NCBI GenBank assembly: GCA_016222825.1
Contig: JACRQF010000006.1
Location: 62,001-126,000 of the forward strand
Source: Verrucomicrobiota bacterium
GTDB taxonomy: Bacteria > Verrucomicrobiota > Verrucomicrobiia > CAIQCK01
DNA: 64,000 bases
Direction of reading: 5' to 3'
The number at the start of each line of letters is the position of its first letter. Position 1 is the first letter of the stretch. The translations under genes were made by a program, and so were the position numbers. Positions 8,936 to 18,312 of the stretch are shown here, piece after piece. The notes under the pieces were generated by a model that made no database searches, had not been told where the DNA came from, and saw only the letters and a program-made list of their open reading frames with translations.

Positions 8936-9920
8936 GACCGTCTCCATCGTCGGCACCGGCAGCTACGTGCCCCCGCGCGTTGTCACCAACGCCGAGTTCG
9001 AGGCGCGCCCCGAACTCCAGACCACCGACGAGTGGATCCGCACCCGCACTGGCATCCGCGAGCGCCGTTTCGCCGCCGAGAAGGAAAACACCTCCGACCT
9101 CTCCGCCGAGGCCGCGCGCCGCGCCATGGCCCAGGCCGGCGTGAAGCCGGAGGAGATTGACCTCATCATCGTCGCCACCATCACGCCCGACATGCCGTTT
9201 CCATCCACGGCCTGCCTCGTGCAGCACAAGATCGGCGCCAAGCGCGCCGCCTGCTTCGACCTGGAGGCCGCCTGTTCCGGCTTCCTCTATGCGCTGGAAG
9301 TCGGCCAGCAGTTCGTCGCCGCGCACACCTACAACACCGTCCTCGTCATCGGCGCGGAAAAGCTTTCCTCGGTCATAGACATGCAGGACCGCAACACCTG
9401 CGTTCTCTTTGGCGACGGCGCCGGCGCGGCCATTCTGCGCAACCGCGGCGACGGCAGCCACGGCATCCTCACCACCTGCATGGGCGCCAACGGCGAACAC
9501 GCCGACCTGCTCAAGATGCCCGGCGGCGGCTCCAAGCATCCGGCGACCCACAAATCCGTGGACGCGCGGTTGCATTTCCTCAAGATGGCCGGCAAGGAAG
9601 TCTTCAAGCAAGCCGTCACCGCGATGAACTCCGCCGGGACCGAAGCGTTGGCGCGCTGCCAACTCACCGGTGCGGACATCGCGCTGGTGATCCCGCACCA
9701 GGCCAACCTCCGCATCATAGACGCGCTCGCCAAGCGCATCGAGGTGCCCGCCGACCGCATCTACGTCAACCTCGACCGCTACGGCAACACCTCCGCCGCC
9801 AGCGTGCCCATCGCCCTCGACGAAGCCGCACGCTCCGGCCGCATCAAGAGCGGCGATCTGGTGTTGATGGTGGCCTTCGGCGCGGGCTTCACCTGGGCCT
9901 CCTGCGTCATCCAGTGGTAA
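8889..9920 (+). CDS. fabH: 3-oxoacyl-ACP synthase III
   Basis: TDEWIRTRTGIRERR; CFDLEAACSGFLYALEVG; VIPHQANLRIIDAL; DRYGNTSAASVPIAL. Confidence 0.95.
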   Translation: MKKNTPRSPRPQLPPRTVSIVGTGSYVPPRVVTNAEFEARPELQTTDEWIRTRTGIRERRFAAEKENTSDLSAEAARRAMAQAGVKPEEIDLIIVATITPDMPFPSTACLVQHKIGAKRAACFDLEAACSGFLYALEVGQQFVAAHTYNTVLVIGAEKLSSVIDMQDRNTCVLFGDGAGAAILRNRGDGSHGILTTCMGANGEHADLLKMPGGGSKHPATHKSVDARLHFLKMAGKEVFKQAVTAMNSAGTEALARCQLTGADIALVIPHQANLRIIDALAKRIEVPADRIYVNLDRYGNTSAASVPIALDEAARSGRIKSGDLVLMVAFGAGFTWASCVIQW

Positions 9921-10030
9921 GCATAGGGGTCCTCGCGTTGCGCAAGAGGATTCTGTTGCGGTTCTGCCGCGCTGGGGACTATGCGGTTTAACCCGCACAT
10001 TTCACACGCTGCACGAAACGCCGATAGACT

Positions 10031-10101
10031 GTAGCCGCCGACGTAAGGAGGCGGACGCGTTACCAGCCACAGCCTTTCCGCCTCCTTACGTCGGCGGCTA
10101 C
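10031..10101. repeat. Perfect 25-bp inverted repeat with 21-bp loop
   Basis: GTAGCCGCCGACGTAAGGAGGCGGA (10031-10055) / TCCGCCTCCTTACGTCGGCGGCTAC (10077-10101). Confidence 0.95.
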
Positions 10102-10134
10102 GAAACGTGTGAAATATCCGCTTAACCGCAATCG

Positions 10135-11061
10135 TCACGCCGTCTCCGGCAGGAACGTCGGCAGGTTCACGCCGCGGAAAGGCTGGAACGCCCCGCGCAC
10201 CTGGCTGAAGTGCAGTTCGCAGTTCCGCGCGCCCCACGCGTAGGCCGTCCGCACCAGCGGCGCGCAATCCACCGGCACGAGAAACACCGGCGTCCGGCCG
10301 CGATGGCGGTCGAGTTCCGTCCACAACAACGCCGCCGCCTCCTGCGGCCCGCGCGCGAAGCCCGGCCCGACCATGTTGAGAGCCGGATGCGCCGACGACG
10401 CGCAGAAGCCGTCAATCCGCCCGCCGTCGCCTTCCACGACCGACGCGTGCCAGAAGCCGGGGCGGTTCTTGATGAAGTAACGGTAATCCTTCTCCCGCCG
10501 GATGCCCGCCAGCTCCTGCTCCAGTTGCCCGATGGCTGGCACGTCGCCGGGGCGCGCCGCGCGGACGCGTTTGACGCCCGGCGGCTTCGCCTTCAATCCG
10601 CCCTTCGGCACCGGCAGGAACATGTCCTGATAGGCGCAGCGCGGCACAAAGCCCGCCCGCGTGTAGAGCGAGAACGAGTCGAGGTTCATCGCGCTGCTGA
10701 CCAGCCGCACCGGTTTCCCCTCGCGCTCCGCGAACCGGACGATCCACTCCAGCAACGCCCGCGCCACGCCGCAGCCGGCGTAGCTGGGATGCGAGTTCAT
10801 GATGCCGAGGGAGACGTGCGTCTCGCGCGGATGGTAGAAGCAGGAGCCGATGAGCCGGCCGTTGGGATGGACGGCCACCACGCCGCAGCCGGGATCGAGC
10901 GCCTCGTAAACGTCGAAGAACACCTCCGTCAGCGCCGGCCCGCCGCTGAAGATCGGCGCGCGGCCGTGGGTTTGATACCAGTGGTTGGTGGAGAAGTGAA
11001 TCAGCTCGCTCACTTCAACGCGGTCCGCCTTCGTCATCTTTCGGATTTGCACAGTCGCCAT
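10135..11061 (-). CDS. GNAT family N-acetyltransferase
   Basis: MATVQIRKMTKADRVEVSELI; IMNSHPSYAGCGVARALLEWIVRFAEREG. Confidence 0.75.
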   Translation of the reverse strand: MATVQIRKMTKADRVEVSELIHFSTNHWYQTHGRAPIFSGGPALTEVFFDVYEALDPGCGVVAVHPNGRLIGSCFYHPRETHVSLGIMNSHPSYAGCGVARALLEWIVRFAEREGKPVRLVSSAMNLDSFSLYTRAGFVPRCAYQDMFLPVPKGGLKAKPPGVKRVRAARPGDVPAIGQLEQELAGIRREKDYRYFIKNRPGFWHASVVEGDGGRIDGFCASSAHPALNMVGPGFARGPQEAAALLWTELDRHRGRTPVFLVPVDCAPLVRTAYAWGARNCELHFSQVRGAFQPFRGVNLPTFLPETA

Positions 11062-11163
11062 GAGTCGCTCCAATCAGCGCGGCATTCGCGCCGGCCGAGC
11101 GTGCGAAACCGCCGCCCCGTTGTCAACTCCGTCCGTCGTTGGGCGCAACCTGGCACGCGCACC

Positions 11164-11295
11164 GTAGCGCAGGTTTCCAACCTGCTGTGTCGCGGATTTC
11201 CAATCCGCAGGTCTCCGCCTATCGAGCGCGTTGTATCGTGCGAACGCTCTGCCGGCTGGAAGCCGGCGATACAGCAGGTTGGAAACCTGCGCTAC
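11164..11295. repeat. Nested palindromic element with perfect 25-bp outer inverted repeat
   Basis: GTAGCGCAGGTTTCCAACCTGCTGT (11164-11188) / ACAGCAGGTTGGAAACCTGCGCTAC (11271-11295), with inner palindromes GCGGATTTCCAATCCGC and GCCGGCTGGAAGCCGGC. Confidence 0.95.
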
Positions 11296-11418
11296 ACGGG
11301 TCCGCGAACGGGGCGCGTCTGCCCGGTTGCGCCCCTGTGGTTCCATCCATCACTTGCCTGTTGCCAGAACCGTTGCGGTTGCTATGCTCGCGCGAAACTT
11401 CAACCCAAGGAACCGACC

Positions 11419-11808
11419 ATGAAACTGATGCTCATCGCCCTCCTCGCCTCCATCGTCGCCCTCGCCCCGGCCGCGTCCGCCGCCGACGCCTGCGCCGCCA
11501 AGGGCAAACTCCGCCACGTCGTCTCCTTCAAGTTCAAGGAGAGCGCCACGCCGGAGCAGATCAAGGAGGTCGAGAAAGCCTTCGTCGCGCTCAAGGCCCA
11601 GATCCCGCAGATCGCCGCGCTGGAGTGGGGCGTCAATTCCAGCCCGGAGAAACACGCCAAGGGCTTCACCCATTGCTTCGTCCTCACCTTCAACAGCGAC
11701 GCCGACCGCGACGCCTACCTGCCGCATCCGGCGCACAAGGCGTTCGGCAAGAGCCTCGGCCCGGTCCTCGCCGACGTCTTCGTCGTGGACTTCTGGGCGA
11801 AGGAGTAA
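11419..11808 (+). CDS. Dabb-family (stress-responsive alpha/beta-barrel) protein, secreted
   Basis: Signal peptide; LRHVVSFKFKESATPEQIKEVEKAFVALK; HPAHKAFGKSLGPVLADVFVVDF. Confidence 0.8.
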   Translation: MKLMLIALLASIVALAPAASAADACAAKGKLRHVVSFKFKESATPEQIKEVEKAFVALKAQIPQIAALEWGVNSSPEKHAKGFTHCFVLTFNSDADRDAYLPHPAHKAFGKSLGPVLADVFVVDFWAKE

Positions 11809-11842
11809 GCGCCGCGCCACCTTAAACGGCGCGGAGCCGGGT

Positions 11843-12002
11843 TGTAGGCCACGTCCCCGACGTGGCGATCCGTCATGATAATTCCGCCGGGTCGGGGACC
11901 CGGCCTACACCTGTAGCGGCGGTGTCTCACCGCCGGCTGTCATCATGCCATCGCCGGTCAGAGACCGGCGCTACAGGCCGGCTCTCGCAGAGCGCCGCTA
12001 CA
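11843..12002. repeat. Cluster of GTAG...CTAC-bounded nested palindromes
   Basis: TGTAGGCCACGTCCCCGACGTGG...CCGGGTCGGGGACCCGGCCTACA, then CTGTAGCGGCGGTGTCTCACCGCC...CGCCGGTCAGAGACCGGCGCTACAG, then GGCTCTCGCAGAGCGCCGCTACAG. Confidence 0.9.
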
Positions 12003-12305
12003 GTTCGCTCACCTCGCCGACGCGCCGAAGAAAGCGTTCGCCCAATCGCGGAACGCGCGCATCTCGCTTTGCGTGGGGTTCTCGCTGAAGTCGCCGGTGA
12101 ACGGCGCCAGCCCCGTCGGCTTCATCGCCACGGGCGCGCTGTTGACGTCCAGCGGCGACTGGAAGGAGAAGCCGCCGCGGTTGCTGCTGAAGGCGATGCG
12201 CCCGCCGTCGCCGCTGATGAGAACACGCCGGACTTGCGCCCGCGCGTTCCCGTCGAGCGCGCGCCGAACCAATAACGAAAACCGCTTGCCATCAGCAGCA
12301 TCGAA

Positions 12306-12419
12306 GCGGACAATCCCGGCCGAGGTGAAAACGGGCAACAGAACTACTTCCGCATGGCCGCCTTCGGCCCCAACGGCTGGAGCCCCTGGAGCGACATCGC
12401 CCAGTGCCGCGTGGCGTAG
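12306..12419 (+). pseudogene. 3' remnant of an extracellular (fibronectin-III-like) protein gene
   Basis: In-frame ADNPGRGENGQQNYFRMAAFGPNGWSPWSDIAQCRVA* with no intact upstream gene. Confidence 0.5.
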
Positions 12420-12586
12420 GCGCGGCATCGGTCGAGGAAAAAGACTTCGCCGCCGATACTCATGCATATGCGTGGAGCGGACATCGCAGTTCCCGGCTTT
12501 CGGCGGCAAACCGGGTCGGATAGGGCCGGGAGCGTCTCAAAACATCGTGAGGCGACGATGGGAATGCCCGCATCGCCCGGATGAAA

Positions 12587-12618
12587 AGCCCCGGCGGGAG
12601 TGCAGGCCCGCCGGGGCT
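12587..12618. terminator. Strong hairpin, terminator-like
   Basis: AGCCCCGGCGGG - AGTGCAGG - CCCGCCGGGGCT. Confidence 0.6.
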
Positions 12619-12687
12619 GCTCAAAGCAACCGGCTGGTTTGTCTCTTGCCGGCGAGTTTCGGCGAATAAGAATGTTCGATCAAGAAT

Positions 12688-13281
12688 ATGAATTACTTGC
12701 TAGCCGTGTTACTTCTTTGGCCCATTCTCGCGTTTGCGCGAGTCGGCCCCGACTTGTCGGCGGGAACCGGCGTCGAATACTTCACCCAATTGCGGTTGGA
12801 CTATTCGAAGAACCCGAAAACTGAATTCTATCCGGTGTGGCGAGTCGCGCCTGAGCACGGAGATCTCGTCAAGGCTTACAGAGCCGGCGAGACAGATCGC
12901 GTCATAGAGATTGCGGATTCGTGGCTGAAGAAGTGTCCTATTGATGCAGACACTCACCTGCGAGTTGCGATGTGCTTCAAAGAAAAGGGGAACCTGCCGA
13001 GCTATACTTACCACCTGAGCATTTTTTACGGTCTCTTGCGGTCCATCGCGGCGAGCGGCGATGGTCTGACTCCGGAAACGGCGTTTAAGGTTGTTTCGAT
13101 TCATGAAGAGTATTCCTTGATCCAGGAGATCGGGGCGAATCTTGAGAAGCAGTCCCTCGTTACTGGCCCGTGCGACAAGATGGAGATTTCGCGAAAGAAC
13201 GGGAAAGTTAAGATGACGCTCTATTTTAACGTATCAATCCCGATGGCATTCACGGAATCCAAGTTAAAGTCCGGTAAGTGA
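12688..13281 (+). CDS. DUF4919-like protein
   Basis: Signal peptide; RLDYSKNPKTEFYPVWR, CFKEKGNLPSYTYHLSIFYGLLRSIAASGDGLTPETAFKVVSIHEEY. Confidence 0.6.
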   Translation: MNYLLAVLLLWPILAFARVGPDLSAGTGVEYFTQLRLDYSKNPKTEFYPVWRVAPEHGDLVKAYRAGETDRVIEIADSWLKKCPIDADTHLRVAMCFKEKGNLPSYTYHLSIFYGLLRSIAASGDGLTPETAFKVVSIHEEYSLIQEIGANLEKQSLVTGPCDKMEISRKNGKVKMTLYFNVSIPMAFTESKLKSGK

Positions 13282-13766
13282 TTGATCGAACCAGACGGTG
13301 CAGCGAACGGAAGCCAGCCGGTTCATTCAGAGACAAATACAACGCCATCGGCGGCTGGCTCCCGTCGCTGATCTTTGCGTTAGGCAAAAAAATGCTCGCA
13401 CGCAGCATCGAGATCGAAGCTCGTTCACGGATCATGTGGGGCGATTCGCCCGCGTCAGTGATGGCGTTCCTCCAAGAGAATGGTGTCGGCGATAAGGATG
13501 CTTCGTCGCTCGTCGCGACCTTTCAGAAAGAGCGCGCCAAGAGCATACGAGAGTCTGCAGTGAAGAAGGTTCTCGTTGGTCTGCTTTACCTCTGCGTTCC
13601 AGCGGGAGCATTTGTCATGTTCACGATTTCTGGCGACATCACCGCGAAGTTCGTCGCGCTAGCGTTCATCGCTGGGCTTATTGGTTCGTGGAAGGTGGTA
13701 GACGGCGTGTGGATGTTGTTGCGACCACTGTCGTCGGGAGAAGATTTGGCGACAATCGAGGAATGA
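13278..13766 (+). CDS. Hypothetical protein with predicted transmembrane helices
   Basis: Overlaps upstream stop (ATGA-like coupling); hydrophobic VLVGLLYLCVPAGAFVMF / FVALAFIAGLIGSW. Confidence 0.5.
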   Translation: MIDRTRRCSERKPAGSFRDKYNAIGGWLPSLIFALGKKMLARSIEIEARSRIMWGDSPASVMAFLQENGVGDKDASSLVATFQKERAKSIRESAVKKVLVGLLYLCVPAGAFVMFTISGDITAKFVALAFIAGLIGSWKVVDGVWMLLRPLSSGEDLATIEE

Positions 13767-13787
13767 AGGAAGAGCTTGACGAAACAG

Positions 13788-13829
13788 GCATAGCATCGAA
13801 CGGAGCGGAGCGAAGCTCCGATGCTATGC
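13788..13829. terminator. Hairpin after 13766 stop
   Basis: GCATAGCATCG ... CGATGCTATGC. Confidence 0.5.
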
Positions 13830-13948
13830 GGGGTTGAACGAGCCGCGTCTGAGGGGGAAGCCTGCCGCCTCGCTCTGCGATTTGCTTTTCGAGCATCCGG
13901 GCGTTTCGACCCGAAAACCGAAATCTATCCGCCAAACCTCACCGCGTC

Positions 13949-14128
13949 TTATGCTTTGCATGAGCCGCTTCCCGCCTGTCCAGCGCGCGCGCCTTCGGCG
14001 GCGATCTCCATGAGCGTTTCGTCGTTCAGGTGGTCGTCAGTCCGCGCTTGGAGCCAGCGCGCCAAAGCCTGCTGCTTCTTTTCGGGAAGCCGGCTCACCG
14101 CGCGCTTGATTTCATACACGGTCGTCAT
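13949..14128 (-). CDS. Small antitoxin-like protein, no toxin partner seen
   Basis: MTTVYEIKRAVSRLPEKKQQALARWLQART... Confidence 0.4.
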   Translation of the reverse strand: MTTVYEIKRAVSRLPEKKQQALARWLQARTDDHLNDETLMEIAAEGARAGQAGSGSCKA

Positions 14129-14249
14129 GCACGCGAATCTAGCGGCAATCTCCACGGCCGCCAAAACCGTTTCGCGCTTCAACTTGCCGTGGGAATGCTG
14201 GCTGGCGGCGGGCTGGCCGCGGGCCGGTTAGTTTCCCCGGAAACGAAGA

Positions 14250-14273
14250 GGGGCGGTCCTTGCGGACCGCCCC
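14250..14273 (-). terminator. Terminator hairpin for the 14308-15627 gene
   Basis: GGGGCGGTCC-TTGC-GGACCGCCCC. Confidence 0.65.
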
Positions 14274-14307
14274 TGCTTCTCTTACGACATCTTGCCGGGA
14301 AACCGGA

Positions 14308-15627
14308 CTAGCCCACCGCAACTTCCGCGGGCGTCTTGAAGATGTTGTGTTTGCTGGGCATCGGCGGCTTCAACGTCCGGAACGCGCCCCAGGTCATCTT
14401 GGAGGCGTCGGTGTAGAGCAGCTCCGGCCCATACTTGAACTCGGAGTTCAGGATCTGGTCCCACGTGACCTCGGCGCCGCTGTAGGACGCTTCGCGGCCC
14501 ATGATGGCCGTCAGCGTGCTGTCGGTGACGTTCTTGGTCTCGTTCAACTCGGTGTTGTTCAGGATGGCGTTGATCAGGTTGATGTGCTCCTGCTCGTAGG
14601 GGTTCTTGCTCTGGAGTTCGAGGGTGGACTTCCACGAGTCCTTCTGGCCGTAGAGCTGGTAGCTGCCGGAGGGGTTCGAGGTGCCCTTGGTGCCCTGGAC
14701 GCCCTCGCTGACGGAGGACTTGGAGCGCTTGATCTGGCCGCAGTAGCTGAACATGCGCGCGCCACTGGGATACTCGAACTCGCAGTCGAAGTTGTCCCAG
14801 ATTTCGCCGGACTTCGGCCCGCCGAAGCGCGGGTCGTCCAGTTGCTGGCGCGAGCCTTGGCCCCAGACCTTGACGGGATGGTCCTTCATGATCCAGTTGC
14901 ACACGTCAATGTTGTGGACGTGCTGTTCGCAGATATGGTCGCCGCAGAGCCAGATGTAGTGATACCAGTTGTTGACCTGCTTCTCGATGTCGGTCTCGCC
15001 CTTGTCGCCGCGGTGCCAGATCGGGCCGCCGTTGACCCAGTAGGCGCGCAACGCCACGATGTCGCCGATGGCGCCGCCGTGGATCTGCTTGATGGTGTCA
15101 ATGTAACCGGCCTGGTGGCGGCGCTGGGTGCCGGCGGCGACCTTGAGGCCCTTCTTGTCGGCCAGTTCGCCCGCGGCATACATGATGCGCGCGCTGGGGC
15201 CGTCCACGGCGACGGGCTTCTCGATGAAGACGTGCTTGCCCGCCTCGATGGCAGCCTTGAACTGGGCGGCTTTGAAGCCCGGAGGCGTCGCGATGATGAC
15301 GTAGTTGACGCCCGGCTCGTTGATGGCTTTCATGTAGCCGTCGAACCCGCCGAAGCACTTGTCCTCCGGCACGCCGAAGTTCTTCACGCACTTCTTGGCC
15401 TTTTCCTCGAAGACGTCCGTGCCGGCGACGATCTTGCCTTCGACGCCAACAGCTTTGCACGCGTCGAGGAAGTTCTTGCCCGCGCCGCTGCCACGGCCGC
15501 CGCAGCCGATGATGACGGCGTTCATGGGTTTCTTGGCCTGCGCGTGGAGGATGTTGACGCTGCCGAGCGCCGCGCCTGCCACAGCCGCGGTCTTCATAAA
15601 GTCCCGTCTGGTCACTTCTTGTTTCAT
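14308..15627 (-). CDS. Gfo/Idh/MocA oxidoreductase with Tat signal
   Basis: TRRDFMKTAAVAGAALGSV; NAVIIGCGGRGSGAGKNFLD; GKHVFIEKPVAVDGP. Confidence 0.9.
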   Translation of the reverse strand: MKQEVTRRDFMKTAAVAGAALGSVNILHAQAKKPMNAVIIGCGGRGSGAGKNFLDACKAVGVEGKIVAGTDVFEEKAKKCVKNFGVPEDKCFGGFDGYMKAINEPGVNYVIIATPPGFKAAQFKAAIEAGKHVFIEKPVAVDGPSARIMYAAGELADKKGLKVAAGTQRRHQAGYIDTIKQIHGGAIGDIVALRAYWVNGGPIWHRGDKGETDIEKQVNNWYHYIWLCGDHICEQHVHNIDVCNWIMKDHPVKVWGQGSRQQLDDPRFGGPKSGEIWDNFDCEFEYPSGARMFSYCGQIKRSKSSVSEGVQGTKGTSNPSGSYQLYGQKDSWKSTLELQSKNPYEQEHINLINAILNNTELNETKNVTDSTLTAIMGREASYSGAEVTWDQILNSEFKYGPELLYTDASKMTWGAFRTLKPPMPSKHNIFKTPAEVAVG

Positions 15628-16093
15628 TACGCTGAATCTCCTGTTGATTTGGTTTGTCCGTCTTGGCCGGCTGCAAATCCGTCCAGTCAAGGTTCGCGCA
15701 GCCTAGGCGGTCGCGCGAAAAAAGCCAAGTTTGAATCGCATCCCGCCGCCGGGACGCCGAAGCTGAGTGTCGCCGAAAGTGAGCAGTGGGATGCCGATGA
15801 ACAGATGGACAAAGCCCATGAAGGTGTAGAGAACGGTTATTGTCGTGCTGGACTGAAGGATTGAGATGCGAATCAACTGTTTCTTCACAGCGTGTGGCTG
15901 GTCCAGGACGGCAGCTTCATTTGAGACGTGCCAGGCATGCAACAGCTCGGCGCACTCTGTAACTTGCCACCCTGCGTGTCCAGCCGAATGACAGCGCCTT
16001 GATGCGATAGGATTTCATTTGCAAACAGAAGATTGTGCAACAGAATGGCCTCCAACCTGTAACACATGTCCTTGGTTCATCCGAAAGACACAC

Positions 16094-17326
16094 ATGAAAT
16101 TGATGCCGGATTCAAAAATGATTGGGGCGGTGGCGCTCGCGCTCATGCCTCTCCTTGCTCTGCCCTGTCATGCGGGAACCGGAATCAGTTCCGATGAGAT
16201 GGCGGTCATCAGGTCTTGCAACGAAACGGCGCTCCAGCTTTATCGAAAGCTGGCCAGAGAAGACGCGAAGAACATTGTGATTTCTCCCTATAGCATAGGG
16301 ACAGCCATGTCCATGGCGCTTACAGGGGCGCGCGATGGCACCGAAGCGGAGATGAAGACCGTGCTTAACCAGGCGCTGTCGCGGGAGAAAATGGACGCGG
16401 CGAATCAGAAGCTTCTGGAGAAAATGAACCGTTTCCAGGGAGCGTCTGGTGATGTGCTTTCGATAGCCAACGGGTTGTGTCTGACGACCGACAGCGCGCT
16501 CGTGCACCGTGATTACAGGGAACTGCTGAAGTCGAAATACCACGCGGAAATCTTCGACGCGCCTGATGTTGGTCCGATCAACCGCTGGGTGGCCGCAAAA
16601 ACGAAAGGCAAGATAGAGAGGATTCTTGAGGAGCTCTCGGCCAATTCGGTCTGCGTGCTGCTCAACGCGATCTACTTCAAGGGAATTTGGGCGACCCAGT
16701 TTGACAAGAAACTGACGCAGCCGAAACCGTTCCAGACAGCCTCCGGCGAGATGATTTCAGTTCCAACAATGCGGCTACGCGCGTCCTTCCCATGCACGCA
16801 ACGCGAAGATTGCGCGGCCCTGTCCATGCCTTACAAGGCGGCTTCGCTGGCGATGGTCATCATCCTGCCAAACGAAAAGGACGGACTGCCCAAGCTTGAG
16901 AAGACACTTTCCATGCAGACGCTGCGATCCATCGTGGACGATCTTGGCGGAAGCAAGCCGACGGAAGTGATGCTGAACCTGCCAAGGTTCAAGGCAGCGT
17001 CTGGGGCCAGTCTGATACGGCCATTTCAAGCGCTCGGCATGAAGCTGGCGTTCTCAGCCAGCGCGGCCGATTTCGGAGGAATCACGGGGCGTGCCGACGC
17101 GCGGGGATTGATCTGGATAGCACAGATCCAGCACAAGGCATGTCTTGAAGTGAACGAAGAAGGAAGCGAGGCAGCCGCGGCGACAGCCGTCGAGTTTGCG
17201 ACCAAGTCGGTTCCCCGCTTTACCGAGTTTCGTGTTGACCATCCTTTCTGTTTCCTGCTGATGGACAAGGATACCGGCGCGATCCTGTTCATGGGACGAG
17301 TGAACAATCCCTTGGAAACAAGATGA
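16094..17326 (+). CDS. Serpin family serine protease inhibitor, secreted
   Basis: KNIVISPYSIGTAMSMALTGARDGT; LLNAIYFKGIWATQFD; hinge EEGSEAAAATAVEF; HPFCFLLMDKDTGAILFMGRVNNP. Confidence 0.93.
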   Translation: MKLMPDSKMIGAVALALMPLLALPCHAGTGISSDEMAVIRSCNETALQLYRKLAREDAKNIVISPYSIGTAMSMALTGARDGTEAEMKTVLNQALSREKMDAANQKLLEKMNRFQGASGDVLSIANGLCLTTDSALVHRDYRELLKSKYHAEIFDAPDVGPINRWVAAKTKGKIERILEELSANSVCVLLNAIYFKGIWATQFDKKLTQPKPFQTASGEMISVPTMRLRASFPCTQREDCAALSMPYKAASLAMVIILPNEKDGLPKLEKTLSMQTLRSIVDDLGGSKPTEVMLNLPRFKAASGASLIRPFQALGMKLAFSASAADFGGITGRADARGLIWIAQIQHKACLEVNEEGSEAAAATAVEFATKSVPRFTEFRVDHPFCFLLMDKDTGAILFMGRVNNPLETR

Positions 17327-17371
17327 GAGATGCCTGACTGACAAACTCGACAGCCAATGAAAGGACCTATC

Positions 17372-17758
17372 ATGCGATTCTGTTTGCGCAATCTCGTGTT
17401 CCTGCTGCCCTTCACGCTCATCACCTTCGCCGGCGAAATCCGCACGTTCAACTGCACCAACACCAACTGCAATTTCAACGCCAAGGTGTTCTGCGGTGGC
17501 GGGGATGCTGTCACCAAGGTTTCTGGTTACTGCGCGCACTGCGGCAAGATGGTCACAGCAACCTTCCCGAACAAGGACAAGAAGGGGCTTTGGCCCAATG
17601 CCGTAGCACGGATCTGGGACTCGACTACCGGCAAGACCCTGGAGTTATTTGAGTGCCCGGGCTGCAAACATCCGTTTGCTCCATTGGGGAAGGTGAATTA
17701 TTGCCCCAAGTGCCGGGGCAAAACGATGGCCGAAGGAGTCCCCGGCTTGTGGGACTAA
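17372..17758 (+). CDS. Hypothetical secreted protein with several CxxC zinc-ribbon-like motifs
   Basis: YCAHCGK, CPGCKHPF, YCPKCRG. Confidence 0.5.
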   Translation: MRFCLRNLVFLLPFTLITFAGEIRTFNCTNTNCNFNAKVFCGGGDAVTKVSGYCAHCGKMVTATFPNKDKKGLWPNAVARIWDSTTGKTLELFECPGCKHPFAPLGKVNYCPKCRGKTMAEGVPGLWD

Positions 17759-17912
17759 GCAGTTTTGGCTTTCAATCGCCGACAAGCAGCAGGTGAGCCG
17801 AGTGGGAAGGTCAAGATACTGGTTGAATCTGTTAAGAACCAGAGGTCGGCGACCCGATGACGAGGGTGGATTTGCGTTGTCGCGCCCGCGCCGGACAACT
17901 AGACTGTCGGCC

Positions 17913-18308
17913 ATGAGACTCGTTCTTCTTTCCCAAGCTGAGGGCGCATCGCATTCGACAGTATCGCCACGGCGCCTGATGGCGATGACGCTCGCCGTGC
18001 TGGTTGCCTCATTGGGGTTGTCGGGCTGCGATTCCAAGCCACCCGCCTCCACGCAGTCTTCTGCACCCCCTGCTACCAATGCCGTCAACTCCACTGAGGA
18101 GCTTCTGCGTCTGAAGGCGGAGAAGGAGAAGCAAGGCACGCTTCTGGAACAAGAGCGCGCGACCATCGAGCGGAGCAGCGCGAGGAAATCTCTCTTGATG
18201 GAGGAGCGAATGCCAATGAGCGTCCCCTCCGCCAGTGCCGTCGCTCCAGAGAAGGCCGACATCCCGTCCACCTCGAAGGCCGTTCCCGACCCCATGCAAA
18301 TCAGGTAA
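17913..18308 (+). CDS. Hypothetical lipoprotein-like protein
   Basis: LAVLVASLGLSGCDSKPPAS lipobox-like. Confidence 0.45.
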   Translation: MRLVLLSQAEGASHSTVSPRRLMAMTLAVLVASLGLSGCDSKPPASTQSSAPPATNAVNSTEELLRLKAEKEKQGTLLEQERATIERSSARKSLLMEERMPMSVPSASAVAPEKADIPSTSKAVPDPMQIR

Positions 18309-18312
18309 GGTC

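Noticed and set aside
8865-9998. 377-aa minus-strand ORF
   Set aside because: Antisense to fabH
13949-14128. Toxin-antitoxin system
   Set aside because: Only an antitoxin-like small protein; no adjacent toxin ORF recognised
14260-15864. 534-aa plus-strand ORF
   Set aside because: Antisense to the Gfo/Idh/MocA gene, no recognisable motifs
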